Part shown: positions 7,245 through 14,076 of the stretch, one piece after another | How positions within the stretch are numbered: position 1 is the stretch's first letter | Layout: each line of letters begins with the position of its first letter | From: an uncultured Lachnospiraceae bacterium | Lineage (GTDB): Bacteria > Bacillota > Clostridia > Lachnospirales > Lachnospiraceae | Length of the DNA: 14,240 nucleotides | Direction: 5' to 3' | Assembly (NCBI GenBank): GCA_947589175.1 | Contig: CANPZR010000039.1 | Coordinates: forward strand, 1-14,240 | The notes under the pieces: model-generated | Told to the model about the DNA's origin: nothing | Databases searched by the model: none | Seen by the model: the letters and a program-made list of their open reading frames with translations, nothing else | Position numbers and translations under genes: made by a program

Positions 7245-8255
7245 ATGAAGATATTAGTGACGGGAGGAACCGGCTACATCGGTTCCCACACCTGCGTAGA
7301 ACTGCTGCAGAAGGGCTACGAGGTCGTAGTGTTTGACAATCTGTACAATTCCAAGATCGACGTGGTGGATAAGATCCAGAAGATCGCGGGGAAGCCCATC
7401 CGCTTTTACAAGGCGGATATGCTGGACAAGGACAGCATGCGGCCGGTGTTCGAGGAAAATCAATTCGACGCCGTGATCCACTTCGCGGGGCTGAAAGCCG
7501 TGGGAGAGTCGGTGGAGCAGCCGCTGCGGTATTATCAGAACAACATCACCGGCACGCTGAATCTGAGCGAGCTGATGAACGAGTACGGCTGCAAGAGGAT
7601 GATTTTCAGCTCATCGGCCACGGTGTACGGCTCGCCAGAGACGGTGCCCATCACGGAAGATTTTCCGCTGAGCACGACCAATCCCTACGGCAGCACCAAG
7701 CTGATGTTAGAGGGGATTTTGTCGGATTTCTGCGTGCCCGATCCGGAGTGGAGCGTGGTGCTTTTGCGCTATTTCAATCCCATCGGCGCCCATGAGAGCG
7801 GACTTCTGGGGGAGAGCCCCAACGGCATCCCGAATAACCTGATGCCCTATATCATGCAGGTAGCGGTGGGGAAATTGCCGGAACTCGGCGTGTTCGGGGA
7901 CGATTACGACACCCCGGACGGGACGGGCGTCCGGGATTACATCCATGTGGTGGATCTGGCGAGAGGCCACGTCAACGCCGTGGAGAAGGTCACTTCGGCT
8001 CAGGGCGTCCACATATACAACCTGGGGACCGGGAACGGCTACAGCGTCCTCGATATTGTAAAGGCCTTTGAGGAAGCCAACGGCGTGAAGATTCCCTACT
8101 CTATCAAGCCGAGGAGAGCCGGGGATATCGCGATCTGCTACGCGGATCCGAGAAAGGCGAAAGAGGAGCTGGGCTGGGAGGCGCAGTACGATCTGACCCG
8201 CATGTGCCAGGATTCCTGGCGGTTCGCCCAGATGTACAACGGCGGACAGTCCTGA
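7245..8255 (+). CDS. galE: UDP-glucose 4-epimerase
   Basis: Short-chain dehydrogenase/reductase enzyme that interconverts UDP-galactose and UDP-glucose using bound NAD. The 336-residue length matches E. coli GalE. The Rossmann motif GGTGYIG is at 7-13, Asp31 follows the second strand, HFAGLKAVGES is at 79-89, Ser124 is in SSSATVYG, and the Tyr148-x3-Lys152 catalytic pair is in NPYGSTK. RYFNPIGAHESG (175-186) and RDYIHVVDLARGH (230-242) are GalE hallmarks. GGAGG lies five bases before the ATG at 7245, so a TTG at 7233 that overlaps this site is rejected. The 3' end, coding MYNGGQS-stop, is duplicated 67 bp downstream in the intergenic region. Confidence 0.98.
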   Translation: MKILVTGGTGYIGSHTCVELLQKGYEVVVFDNLYNSKIDVVDKIQKIAGKPIRFYKADMLDKDSMRPVFEENQFDAVIHFAGLKAVGESVEQPLRYYQNNITGTLNLSELMNEYGCKRMIFSSSATVYGSPETVPITEDFPLSTTNPYGSTKLMLEGILSDFCVPDPEWSVVLLRYFNPIGAHESGLLGESPNGIPNNLMPYIMQVAVGKLPELGVFGDDYDTPDGTGVRDYIHVVDLARGHVNAVEKVTSAQGVHIYNLGTGNGYSVLDIVKAFEEANGVKIPYSIKPRRAGDIAICYADPRKAKEELGWEAQYDLTRMCQDSWRFAQMYNGGQS

Positions 8256-8327
8256 CCGCGAGGATATGCGGGAGCGGTGGGACCGGGGGGGTGCCCGGAT
8301 GTACAACAGCGGGCAGGCCTGACCGCG
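8226..8327 (+). repeat. Imperfect direct repeat: galE 3' end copied into the galE-kinase gap
   Basis: The 35 bases 8226-8260, which include the galE stop codon, recur at 8293-8327 with 31 matches. The copies share GATGTACAAC and CCTGACCGCG exactly. The second copy would encode a tail ending MYNSGQA-stop against MYNGGQS-stop in galE. Its frame is shifted by one relative to galE (offset 67 bp). A short GC hairpin (CCGGG/CCCGG, 8283-8298) overlaps the start of the second copy. It looks like a tandem-duplication remnant. The rest of the gap up to the kinase ribosome site holds no gene or clear promoter that I can see. Confidence 0.75.
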
Positions 8328-8399
8328 TCCCATGGACAGGGGCAGGAGACATTTGAAACAGTAAAAAATAAACACACTGAGTGTAAGGAGGATAATAGA

Positions 8400-9995
8400 A
8401 TGAGTGATGTAAACGGTGTAATTGCAAGTGGAAAGGCAGTGCTGGGAATTGAGTTCGGCTCTACCCGCATCAAGGCGGTACTGGTAGACGACCAGAACAA
8501 CCCGATTGCCTCGGGCAGCCACGAGTGGGAGAATCAGCTGGTAGACGGCGTCTGGACGTACAGCATCGACATGATCTGGGAAGGTCTGCAGGACGCGTAC
8601 CGCAACATGGTCGTGGACGCGGAGAAGCAGTACGGGGTGAAGGTGACCCGCCTGGCCGCTATCGGATTCAGCGCCATGATGCACGGCTATATGGCCTTCG
8701 GCGAGGACGGCGAGATCCTTGTGCCGTTCCGCACATGGAGAAACTCCATCACGGAGGAGGCGTCCGAGAAGCTGACGAAGCTTTTCAATTACAACATACC
8801 GCAGAGATGGAGCATTGCCCATCTGTATCAGGCAATCTTAAACGGCGAGGAGCATGTAAAGGACATTAAGTTCCAGACGACACTGGCAGGCTATATCCAC
8901 TGGAAGCTGACCGGCAGGAAGGTACTCGGCGTGGGCGAGGCGTCCGGCATGTTCCCGATCGATATCGCCACGGGCAAGTTCAACCAGACCATGGTAGACG
9001 CCTTTGACGCCGCCATAGCGGACAAGGGATTTGGCTGGAAGCTGTTAGACATCTTCCCGGAGGTTCTGACCGCGGGAGAAAATGCCGGAACGCTGACTGC
9101 GGAGGGAGCGAAGCTCTTAGATCCCACCGGGACGCTGGAGCCGGGCGCGCCGCTGTGCCCGCCGGAGGGCGACGCCGGGACCGGCATGGTTGCGACGAAC
9201 AGCGTAGAGCGCCGCACCGGTAACGTATCTGCCGGAACCAGCGTATTTTCCATGGTCGTTATGGAAAAAGAACTCTCCAAGGTATATCCGGAGCTCGACC
9301 TTGTGACCACGCCGTCCGGCGATCTGGTCGCTATGGTACACTGCAACAACTGTACGTCCGACCTCAATGCCTGGGTGAACATCTTTAAGGAGTTCGCGGA
9401 GGCGTTCGGCATCGACGTGAGCATGAACAAGCTGTTCGGCACCCTGTACAACAAGGCGATGGAGGGCGACGTGGACGGCGGCAACCTGCTTGCTTACAAC
9501 TACATATCCGGCGAGAACATCACGGGCATGGAGGAAGGACGTCCCCTGTTTGTCCGCACTCCGAACAGCAAGTTCAACCTCGCTAACTTCATGCGCGTAA
9601 ATCTCTACACATCTCTGGGAGCGCTCAAGATTGGCATGGACATCCTTCTCAAAGAGGAGGGCGTTCAGGTAGATAAGCTGCTCGGACACGGCGGCCTGTT
9701 CAAGACCAAGGGCGTGGGACAGCAGATTCTGGCCGACGCGATGAATACGCCGATTTCCGTTATGGAGACGGCCGGAGAGGGCGGCGCGTGGGGTATCGCC
9801 GTGCTGGCTTCCTACATGATTCAGAAAGAGGATGGCGAGACGCTGGGCGATTACCTGAACAATAAAGTATTTGTGGGACAGAAGGGCAGCGAGCTTGCTC
9901 CGAATCCGGAGGGCGTAAAGGGCTTTGACGAGTTCATCAAGATCTACAAGGCAGGACTTCCGATCGAGCGCGCGGCAGTAGATTCCATGAAATAA
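8400..9995 (+). CDS. FGGY-family carbohydrate kinase (xylulokinase/ribulokinase-like)
   Basis: ATP-dependent sugar kinase of the FGGY family (hexokinase/actin fold), 531 residues. The phosphate-1 loop is GIEFGSTRIKAVLVD (16-30), with Glu where most members have Asp. The presumed catalytic base is Asp258 in PPEGDAGTGM. The phosphate-2 loop is NVSAGTSVFS (275-284). The adenosine region is GHGGLFKTKGVGQQ (429-442) through AGEGGAWGIAVLA (458-470). An unusual HCNNCTSDLNAW stretch lies at 314-325. The ATG at 8400 has AAGGAGG eight bases upstream, and the longer in-frame opening from 8277 has no ribosome site. With no terminator seen after galE, it is probably the last gene of the galK operon. The substrate is unknown; a pentulose, arabinose-derived ribulose or other ketose is plausible given the neighbouring importer. 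Confidence 0.85.
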   Translation: MSDVNGVIASGKAVLGIEFGSTRIKAVLVDDQNNPIASGSHEWENQLVDGVWTYSIDMIWEGLQDAYRNMVVDAEKQYGVKVTRLAAIGFSAMMHGYMAFGEDGEILVPFRTWRNSITEEASEKLTKLFNYNIPQRWSIAHLYQAILNGEEHVKDIKFQTTLAGYIHWKLTGRKVLGVGEASGMFPIDIATGKFNQTMVDAFDAAIADKGFGWKLLDIFPEVLTAGENAGTLTAEGAKLLDPTGTLEPGAPLCPPEGDAGTGMVATNSVERRTGNVSAGTSVFSMVVMEKELSKVYPELDLVTTPSGDLVAMVHCNNCTSDLNAWVNIFKEFAEAFGIDVSMNKLFGTLYNKAMEGDVDGGNLLAYNYISGENITGMEEGRPLFVRTPNSKFNLANFMRVNLYTSLGALKIGMDILLKEEGVQVDKLLGHGGLFKTKGVGQQILADAMNTPISVMETAGEGGAWGIAVLASYMIQKEDGETLGDYLNNKVFVGQKGSELAPNPEGVKGFDEFIKIYKAGLPIERAAVDSMK

Positions 9996-10009
9996 TTAAG
10001 AAAGATGAC

Positions 10010-10059
10010 GGGGGCAGAGATTGTTCTGCGGGGAGCAGAATAAACCTGCCCCTTCTTTA
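10010..10059 (+). terminator. Rho-independent terminator after the FGGY kinase
   Basis: GGGGCAG (10011-10017) pairs with CTGCCCC (10046-10052). An inner stem TTCTGC/GCAGAA (10024-10029 with 10035-10040) closes around GGGGA. TTCTTT follows. It closes the galK-galE-kinase transcript and separates it from the two-component genes. Confidence 0.8.
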
Positions 10060-10060
10060 T

Positions 10061-10097
10061 GAGCGAAAACAGGATTGTAAAGCGAACCTGTTCGCTC
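10061..10097 (+). promoter_or_regulatory. Overlapping dyads upstream of the response regulator gene
   Basis: GAGCGAA (10061-10067) can pair with TTCGCTC (10091-10097), extended by CAGG/CCTG (10070-10073 with 10087-10090). The same right arm also belongs to a compact palindrome AGCGAAC-CT-GTTCGCT (10081-10096). The two foldings are mutually exclusive, and the element ends seven bases before the GAGGA ribosome site of the regulator gene. It could be an operator or a leader RNA switch. The CGAAC/GTTCG spacing is 2, not the 4 of a Bacillus LexA box. Confidence 0.45.
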
Positions 10098-10113
10098 AGA
10101 AATGAGGAAATAC

Positions 10114-11223
10114 ATGATCAAAGTATTTTTGGTGGAGGACGAGTTTATCGTCCGCCAGGGAATAAAAAATAATATCGAGTGGGAAAAGAACGGATTTGAA
10201 TTCTGCGGAGAGGCCAGCGATGGGGAACTGGCCTTTCCTATTATCTGCCGGGAGAAGCCGGACATCGTCATAACCGACATCCGGATGCCCTTTATGGACG
10301 GCCTGGTGCTCAGCCGCCTGATCCGCCGGGAGCTGCCGCAGACCAAGATCATCATTCTCAGCGGCCATGAGGAGTTTGAGTATGCCAAGGCGGCGATCCA
10401 GATCGGGGTTGAGGAATATCTTCTCAAGCCCATCCGGGGCGAGGAGCTTTTGCAGGTCGTCAACCATGTGGCGGAGAAAATTCGCCAGGAGCGCCAGGCG
10501 GAGCAGGAGGAAAAGGCCCTGCAGGGGGCGGAGGTGCAGTCCCTGGTGGGCAATGTGTCGCCGGGCAACATGGACAAACAGAAGATTCACGATTTTCTCA
10601 GAGAGGGAGAGATTCACGCCGTCCGGCCCTTTGTGGAGGAGTATATACACGGCATCGGGGACGCCGGGGAAAATTCCCTCCTGTTCCGCCAATACCTGGT
10701 GATGGATATGTATTTTGCCGCCAACCAGTTTTTGGAGGAAATCGGCGCGGAGGGAGTGCTTGCGGCCGAGGAGCCGTTCCAGACGCCGGAGAAGATGCAG
10801 CAGACCATTTCCGGGCTGGAGGGCACGTTAGATTATGTGACCGGATTATTTGTCCGGGTGATGGAGGAGCGCGACCGCCTGGCCGGGCAGAGCACAGGAG
10901 ACGTGGTGGAGAGCGCCAGGCAGTATATCCAGGAGCGGTATCAGGACGCGGAACTCACGCTGAACAGTGTGGCGGCCCATGTGAATATCAGCCCCAATCA
11001 TCTGAGCACGCTGTTCAGCCAAAAGACCGGCCAGACATTTATGAAATACCTGACGGACGTGCGGATGGACAGGGCCCGTGAGCTGCTGCGATTTACCAAT
11101 AAAAAGAGCAGCGAGATCAGCGAGGAAGTGGGATACAAAGATCCCCATTATTTTTCCTACATTTTCAAAAAAAATAACGGCTGCACGCCGATGCAGTACC
11201 GGGAACGGAGCGGTGAGACATGA
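10114..11223 (+). CDS. YesN-type response regulator (REC + AraC HTH)
   Basis: Cytosolic DNA-binding response regulator of 369 residues. The receiver domain (about 1-120) has the acidic pocket VEDE (7-10), phospho-acceptor Asp55 in ITDIRMPFMDG, Ser83 in ILSGH and Lys105 in LLKP. A linker with a coiled, Glu/Gln-rich start (about 121-150) leads to a helical middle region. The C-terminus (about 264-365) is an AraC/XylS double helix-turn-helix, with LNSVAAHVNISPNHLSTLF and ISEEVGYKDPHYFSYIFKK as the two HTH units. The ATG at 10114 has GAGGA five bases upstream; an ATG four codons earlier has no ribosome site. The gene overlaps the sensor kinase gene by ATGA. Likely targets are the repeats upstream of the sugar-binding protein gene (inference). 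Confidence 0.95.
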   Translation: MIKVFLVEDEFIVRQGIKNNIEWEKNGFEFCGEASDGELAFPIICREKPDIVITDIRMPFMDGLVLSRLIRRELPQTKIIILSGHEEFEYAKAAIQIGVEEYLLKPIRGEELLQVVNHVAEKIRQERQAEQEEKALQGAEVQSLVGNVSPGNMDKQKIHDFLREGEIHAVRPFVEEYIHGIGDAGENSLLFRQYLVMDMYFAANQFLEEIGAEGVLAAEEPFQTPEKMQQTISGLEGTLDYVTGLFVRVMEERDRLAGQSTGDVVESARQYIQERYQDAELTLNSVAAHVNISPNHLSTLFSQKTGQTFMKYLTDVRMDRARELLRFTNKKSSEISEEVGYKDPHYFSYIFKKNNGCTPMQYRERSGET

Positions 11224-12701
11224 TCCGGAAAATAAAAGGCGCGATTTTGGGAACAGCCCGTTCCTGGCTGGGAAACTACAGGGATCTCCCCATGGCGCGG
11301 AAAATCAGCGTGGCCGTCCTCACCATGCTGATTCCCATGGTCATTCTGATGTTCGTCTGGTTTTTCAACGTGCTCCAGTACAACGACTACTACAACGAGT
11401 CAGTAAAAAATATGGCGGTGATCAGCCAGTTCAGTCTGGATTTCAAGGAGAACTATGATTACAAGATCTATCTGATTGTCGTGGGCAATAAGGAATACGA
11501 GGAGCAGAAGCCGGTGTCGGACATTGAGAACGCCAGGCGCATTCTGATTGACATAAAAAGTGCGGCAATCAGCGGGGACAGCCAGCAGATGATCCGGGAG
11601 ACGGAGCGGAATCTGGACAATCTGCAGCACTACACCGTCAGGATTCGGGACAATATCGAGGAGGGCGGCCACTATGATGAGAATATCGAGATCTGGGAGA
11701 CGGGCGTCCAGACCATCACAAGGGCGATTCAGGACAGCATGCTCCGGATTTTGTACTATGAAAATCTGCAGAGTTCTCTTGTGTATTCCCATATGCGGGA
11801 AATGAACATCCGGATGGTGGTGGTATCCCTGATTATTCTGGTTCCCTTCGGGCTGCTCGCGTTTTTGATGGCGCTGTATATTCCCAAGACGATTACGAGG
11901 CCGGTCCACGAGCTGAGCCAGGTGACCAAGCAGGTGGCGGGCGGCGACCTCTCCGTCCGGGCAAAGCCCATCCGGGGTGCCGAGATGAAGGTGTTAGGGG
12001 ATTCCCTGAACGCGATGATTGAGAAAATCAGCTCCCTGATCGACCAGGTGACGGAGGAGCAGCGCAATCTCAGGGAGGCGGAACTGGAGATCTTGCAGAT
12101 GCAGATCAACCCGCATTTCCTCTACAATACGCTGGACACGATCGTATGGCTCGCCGAGGCCGGGGACATGGACGCCGTGGTGGACATGGTGGAAAATCTC
12201 TCCGAGTTCTTCCGCTCCACGCTGAACGGGGGCCGGGACATCGTGACGGTGTCCGAGGAGACCCGCCATGTGGCGAGCTATCTCCAGATTCAGCAGGTGC
12301 GTTATCAGGATATTCTGGACTACAGCATCCGGATTCCCTCGGAGCTCGACGGCTGCCAGATTCCCAAGATCACGCTGCAGCCGTTAGTGGAGAACGCCCT
12401 GTACCACGGAATCAAGAACAAGCGGGGCATGGGGAAAATCAGCGTATCCGGGCGCCGGGAGGGAGACTGCTGTGTGATCGCGGTGGAGGACAACGGCATC
12501 GGAATGACGCAGGAGCGGCTTTTACAGGTCCAGGCGGGGCTTACGGACAAGAGCGTCGGGGAGGAAAAGAAGGATTTTTACGGCCTCTACAACGTAAATG
12601 AGAGGATCCGGCTGAAATTCGGTGCCGCCTACGGCCTGCGGATCGCCAGCACCCACCAGAGGGGGACCCGCGTGGAGGTGTGGCTCCCCTGGGAACCGTA
12701 A
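11220..12701 (+). CDS. YesM-type sensor histidine kinase
   Basis: Membrane sensor kinase of 493 residues, partner of the overlapping response regulator. A cytosolic N-terminus leads to TM1 (about 29-50), an extracellular region of about 145 residues that looks mostly helical, TM2 (about 198-220), a HAMP linker (about 221-274), and the His_kinase domain with phospho-acceptor His299 in QINPHFLYNTLD. The ATPase domain has the N box LQPLVENALYHG (Asn392), the G1 box DNGIGM (424-429) and GLYNVNERI (455-463). The sensor region is short for YesM proteins, many of which carry a larger Cache-type domain. This could mean that it senses its sugar through a binding protein (inference). It starts in the last codons of the regulator gene, so the two are translationally coupled. 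Its stop codon lies inside the first of the phased repeats. Confidence 0.95.
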   Translation: MIRKIKGAILGTARSWLGNYRDLPMARKISVAVLTMLIPMVILMFVWFFNVLQYNDYYNESVKNMAVISQFSLDFKENYDYKIYLIVVGNKEYEEQKPVSDIENARRILIDIKSAAISGDSQQMIRETERNLDNLQHYTVRIRDNIEEGGHYDENIEIWETGVQTITRAIQDSMLRILYYENLQSSLVYSHMREMNIRMVVVSLIILVPFGLLAFLMALYIPKTITRPVHELSQVTKQVAGGDLSVRAKPIRGAEMKVLGDSLNAMIEKISSLIDQVTEEQRNLREAELEILQMQINPHFLYNTLDTIVWLAEAGDMDAVVDMVENLSEFFRSTLNGGRDIVTVSEETRHVASYLQIQQVRYQDILDYSIRIPSELDGCQIPKITLQPLVENALYHGIKNKRGMGKISVSGRREGDCCVIAVEDNGIGMTQERLLQVQAGLTDKSVGEEKKDFYGLYNVNERIRLKFGAAYGLRIASTHQRGTRVEVWLPWEP

Positions 12702-12784
12702 AAAAATTAACTCAAATCGTAAAAAAACTAACCGATTTTGGGAAAGAAGATAAAAAAATCACAAAAAATCGAAAAAAAAACTAT
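12697..12784. promoter_or_regulatory. Helically phased A-tract direct repeats upstream of the sugar-binding protein gene
   Basis: CGTAAAAAAATTAAC (12697-12711) recurs as CGTAAAAAAACTAAC (12718-12732), 14 of 15 bases, exactly 21 bp apart. Two weaker copies, GATAAAAAAATCAC (from 12749) and CGAAAAAAAAACTAT (12770-12784), are again 21 bp apart. All four starts fall on near-multiples of 10.5 bp (21, 31, 21), so they face one side of the helix. This is the layout expected for AraC-type regulator half-sites, and the phased A-tracts would also bend DNA. It lies about 20-110 bp upstream of the predicted -10 element. Binding by the neighbouring YesN-type regulator is an inference. Confidence 0.6.
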
Positions 12785-12803
12785 TTTTTTCTGGTTATTT
12801 TTC

Positions 12804-12812
12804 TGATAATAT
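12804..12812 (+). promoter_or_regulatory. Predicted extended -10 promoter of the sugar-binding protein gene
   Basis: TGATAATAT is an extended -10 candidate; the overlapping TATAGT at 12810-12815 is an alternative. No TTGACA-like -35 exists: the expected site is a T-run (12784-12790). A missing -35 next to phased regulator repeats is what an activator-dependent promoter looks like. The leader would be about 45 nt, ending in AAGGAGG (12848-12854). Confidence 0.55.
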
Positions 12813-12862
12813 AGTAACATAAGAGTTGAACAATATGAAAAACTTAAAAGGAGGGTTAATTC

Positions 12863-13975
12863 ATGAAGAAAAGATTGTTCAAAAAGATTGCCGCAGGTTT
12901 GATGGCCGGTATGATGGTATTCGCACTGACTGCCTGCGGAGGCGGAGATGCAGCATCGGATGGCGGTTCTACCAGCAGTGACAGCGGTAGCAGCAGCACA
13001 GCATCTGACAGCGGTTCTTCGGATGGCGGAAACATTGTAGTGGGATTCTCTCAGGTAGGCGCGGAGTCTGACTGGCGTACAGCCAACACAGAGTCCATGA
13101 AGTCCACATTCTCTGCAGAGAATGGCTATGAGCTGAAGTTCGACGACGCTCAGCAGAAGCAGGAGAACCAGATCACAGCGATCCGTAACTTCATCCAGCA
13201 GGAAGTAGACTACATTGTACTTGCTCCGGTTACCGAGAGTGGTTGGGAGACCGTTCTCCAGGAGGCAAAGGACGCAGACATCCCGGTTATCATCGTAGAC
13301 CGTATGGTAGACGTAGAGGATGAGAGCCTTTACACCGCATGGGTAGGTTCTGACTTCGAGCTGGAGGGCAAGAAGGCAGCCGCTTATCTGAAGGCTTATG
13401 CCGAGGCTAAGAATCTGGGCGACCTGAAGATCGTAGACATCCAGGGTACGATGGGCGCATCCGCTCAGATCGGACGTACAAACGGACTTGAGGCAGGACT
13501 CAAAGAGAACTCCAACTGGGAGCTTCTTGAGAAGACGACCGGTGAGTTCACACAGGCAAAGGGCCAGGAGGTTATGGAGTCCTTCCTGAAGAAGTACGAC
13601 GACATGGATGTTGTTTACTGCGAGAACGACAACGAGGCATTTGGCGCTATCGACGCGATTGAGGCAGCCGGCAAGAAGGTTGGCAACGGCGAAGACGACA
13701 GCATGATTGTATTCTCCTTCGACAGCACCAACGCAGGTCTGAAGGACGTAAAAGACGGCAAGATCCTTTTGAACACCGAGTGTAACCCGCTGCACGGACC
13801 CCGTGTAGAGGCAATCATCAAGCAGCTTGAGGCTGGCGAGACACCTGAGAAGCAGGCGTTCGTTGATGAGGAGATGTTCGCATATGATGACACCGTTAAG
13901 TCTGTAACGGTTGACGGACAGGAGTATGAAGTAACAGTTGTTACAGATGAAGTAATCAGTGGCCGCAAATACTAA
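12863..13975 (+). CDS. YtfQ-like sugar (furanose)-binding lipoprotein of an ABC importer
   Basis: Extracellular substrate-binding protein of 370 residues (periplasmic-binding-protein type 1 fold). The signal peptide ends in the lipobox LTAC, so Cys25 is the lipid anchor. A Ser/Gly/Asp-rich tether spans 26-57. The rest matches E. coli YtfQ, the galactofuranose-binding protein, in several blocks: VGFSQVGAESDWR (60-72), QQKQENQITAIRNF (97-110), APVTESGWETVLQEAKDADI (121-140), DRMVDVEDESLY (146-157), QGTMGASAQIGR (194-205) and AKGQEVMESF (232-241). These include the stretches that line the YtfQ sugar site. Galactofuranose or free galactose would fit the galK/galE neighbours; related proteins in other bacteria take fructose or arabinofuranose. 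Ribosome site AAGGAGG lies eight bases before the ATG. Codons lean to GTA, CGT and GCA, unlike galK, as in highly expressed genes. Confidence 0.92.
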   Translation: MKKRLFKKIAAGLMAGMMVFALTACGGGDAASDGGSTSSDSGSSSTASDSGSSDGGNIVVGFSQVGAESDWRTANTESMKSTFSAENGYELKFDDAQQKQENQITAIRNFIQQEVDYIVLAPVTESGWETVLQEAKDADIPVIIVDRMVDVEDESLYTAWVGSDFELEGKKAAAYLKAYAEAKNLGDLKIVDIQGTMGASAQIGRTNGLEAGLKENSNWELLEKTTGEFTQAKGQEVMESFLKKYDDMDVVYCENDNEAFGAIDAIEAAGKKVGNGEDDSMIVFSFDSTNAGLKDVKDGKILLNTECNPLHGPRVEAIIKQLEAGETPEKQAFVDEEMFAYDDTVKSVTVDGQEYEVTVVTDEVISGRKY

Positions 13976-13996
13976 TTTAAAATAGTATTGACCCAG

Positions 13997-14047
13997 GGGC
14001 GTGTCGTAATTTATTTTGCAGGGATATTTATGACACGCCCTTTTTAT
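13997..14047 (+). terminator. Intra-operon terminator between binding protein and ATPase genes
   Basis: GGGCGTGTC (13997-14005) pairs with GACACGCCC (14032-14040), extended by a G-U pair and TAA/TTA, then TTTTTAT. It sits between two genes of one importer, so it probably terminates partially. That would give more binding protein than ATPase, a common arrangement. Confidence 0.85.
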
Positions 14048-14076
14048 GCAAAAAACTATGTGTAAGGAGGGAAAAA

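Noticed and set aside
8266..8322. Mini-ORF of 18 codons ending MYNSGQA after galE
   Set aside because: It is explained by the galE tail duplication and has no good ribosome site, so I do not call it a gene.
8333..8351. A possible third, more decayed copy of the galE tail (CATGGACAGGGGCAGG)
   Set aside because: Alignment needs several gaps, so similarity may be chance in GC-rich sequence.
8277..8399. Upstream extension of the FGGY kinase by 41 codons
   Set aside because: No ribosome site precedes it, it runs through the duplicated galE tail, and AAGGAGG stands just before the ATG at 8400.
7707..8822. 371-codon open frame on the - strand across galE and the FGGY kinase
   Set aside because: It spans parts of two well-supported genes on the other strand and shows no domain or ribosome site.
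10083..10094. LexA (SOS) box-like CGAAC-GTTCG dyad
   Set aside because: The half-sites are 2 bp apart instead of 4, and the adjacent gene is a two-component regulator rather than an SOS gene.
12771..12791. A/T hairpin as a terminator of the sensor kinase gene
   Set aside because: The stem is only A-T pairs with the T-run inside the stem, so it is not a convincing rho-independent terminator.
12728..13795. 355-codon open frame on the - strand opposite the binding protein gene
   Set aside because: It is a shadow of the YtfQ-like gene, has no family resemblance, and its translation is a Cys/Leu-rich mirror of that coding strand.
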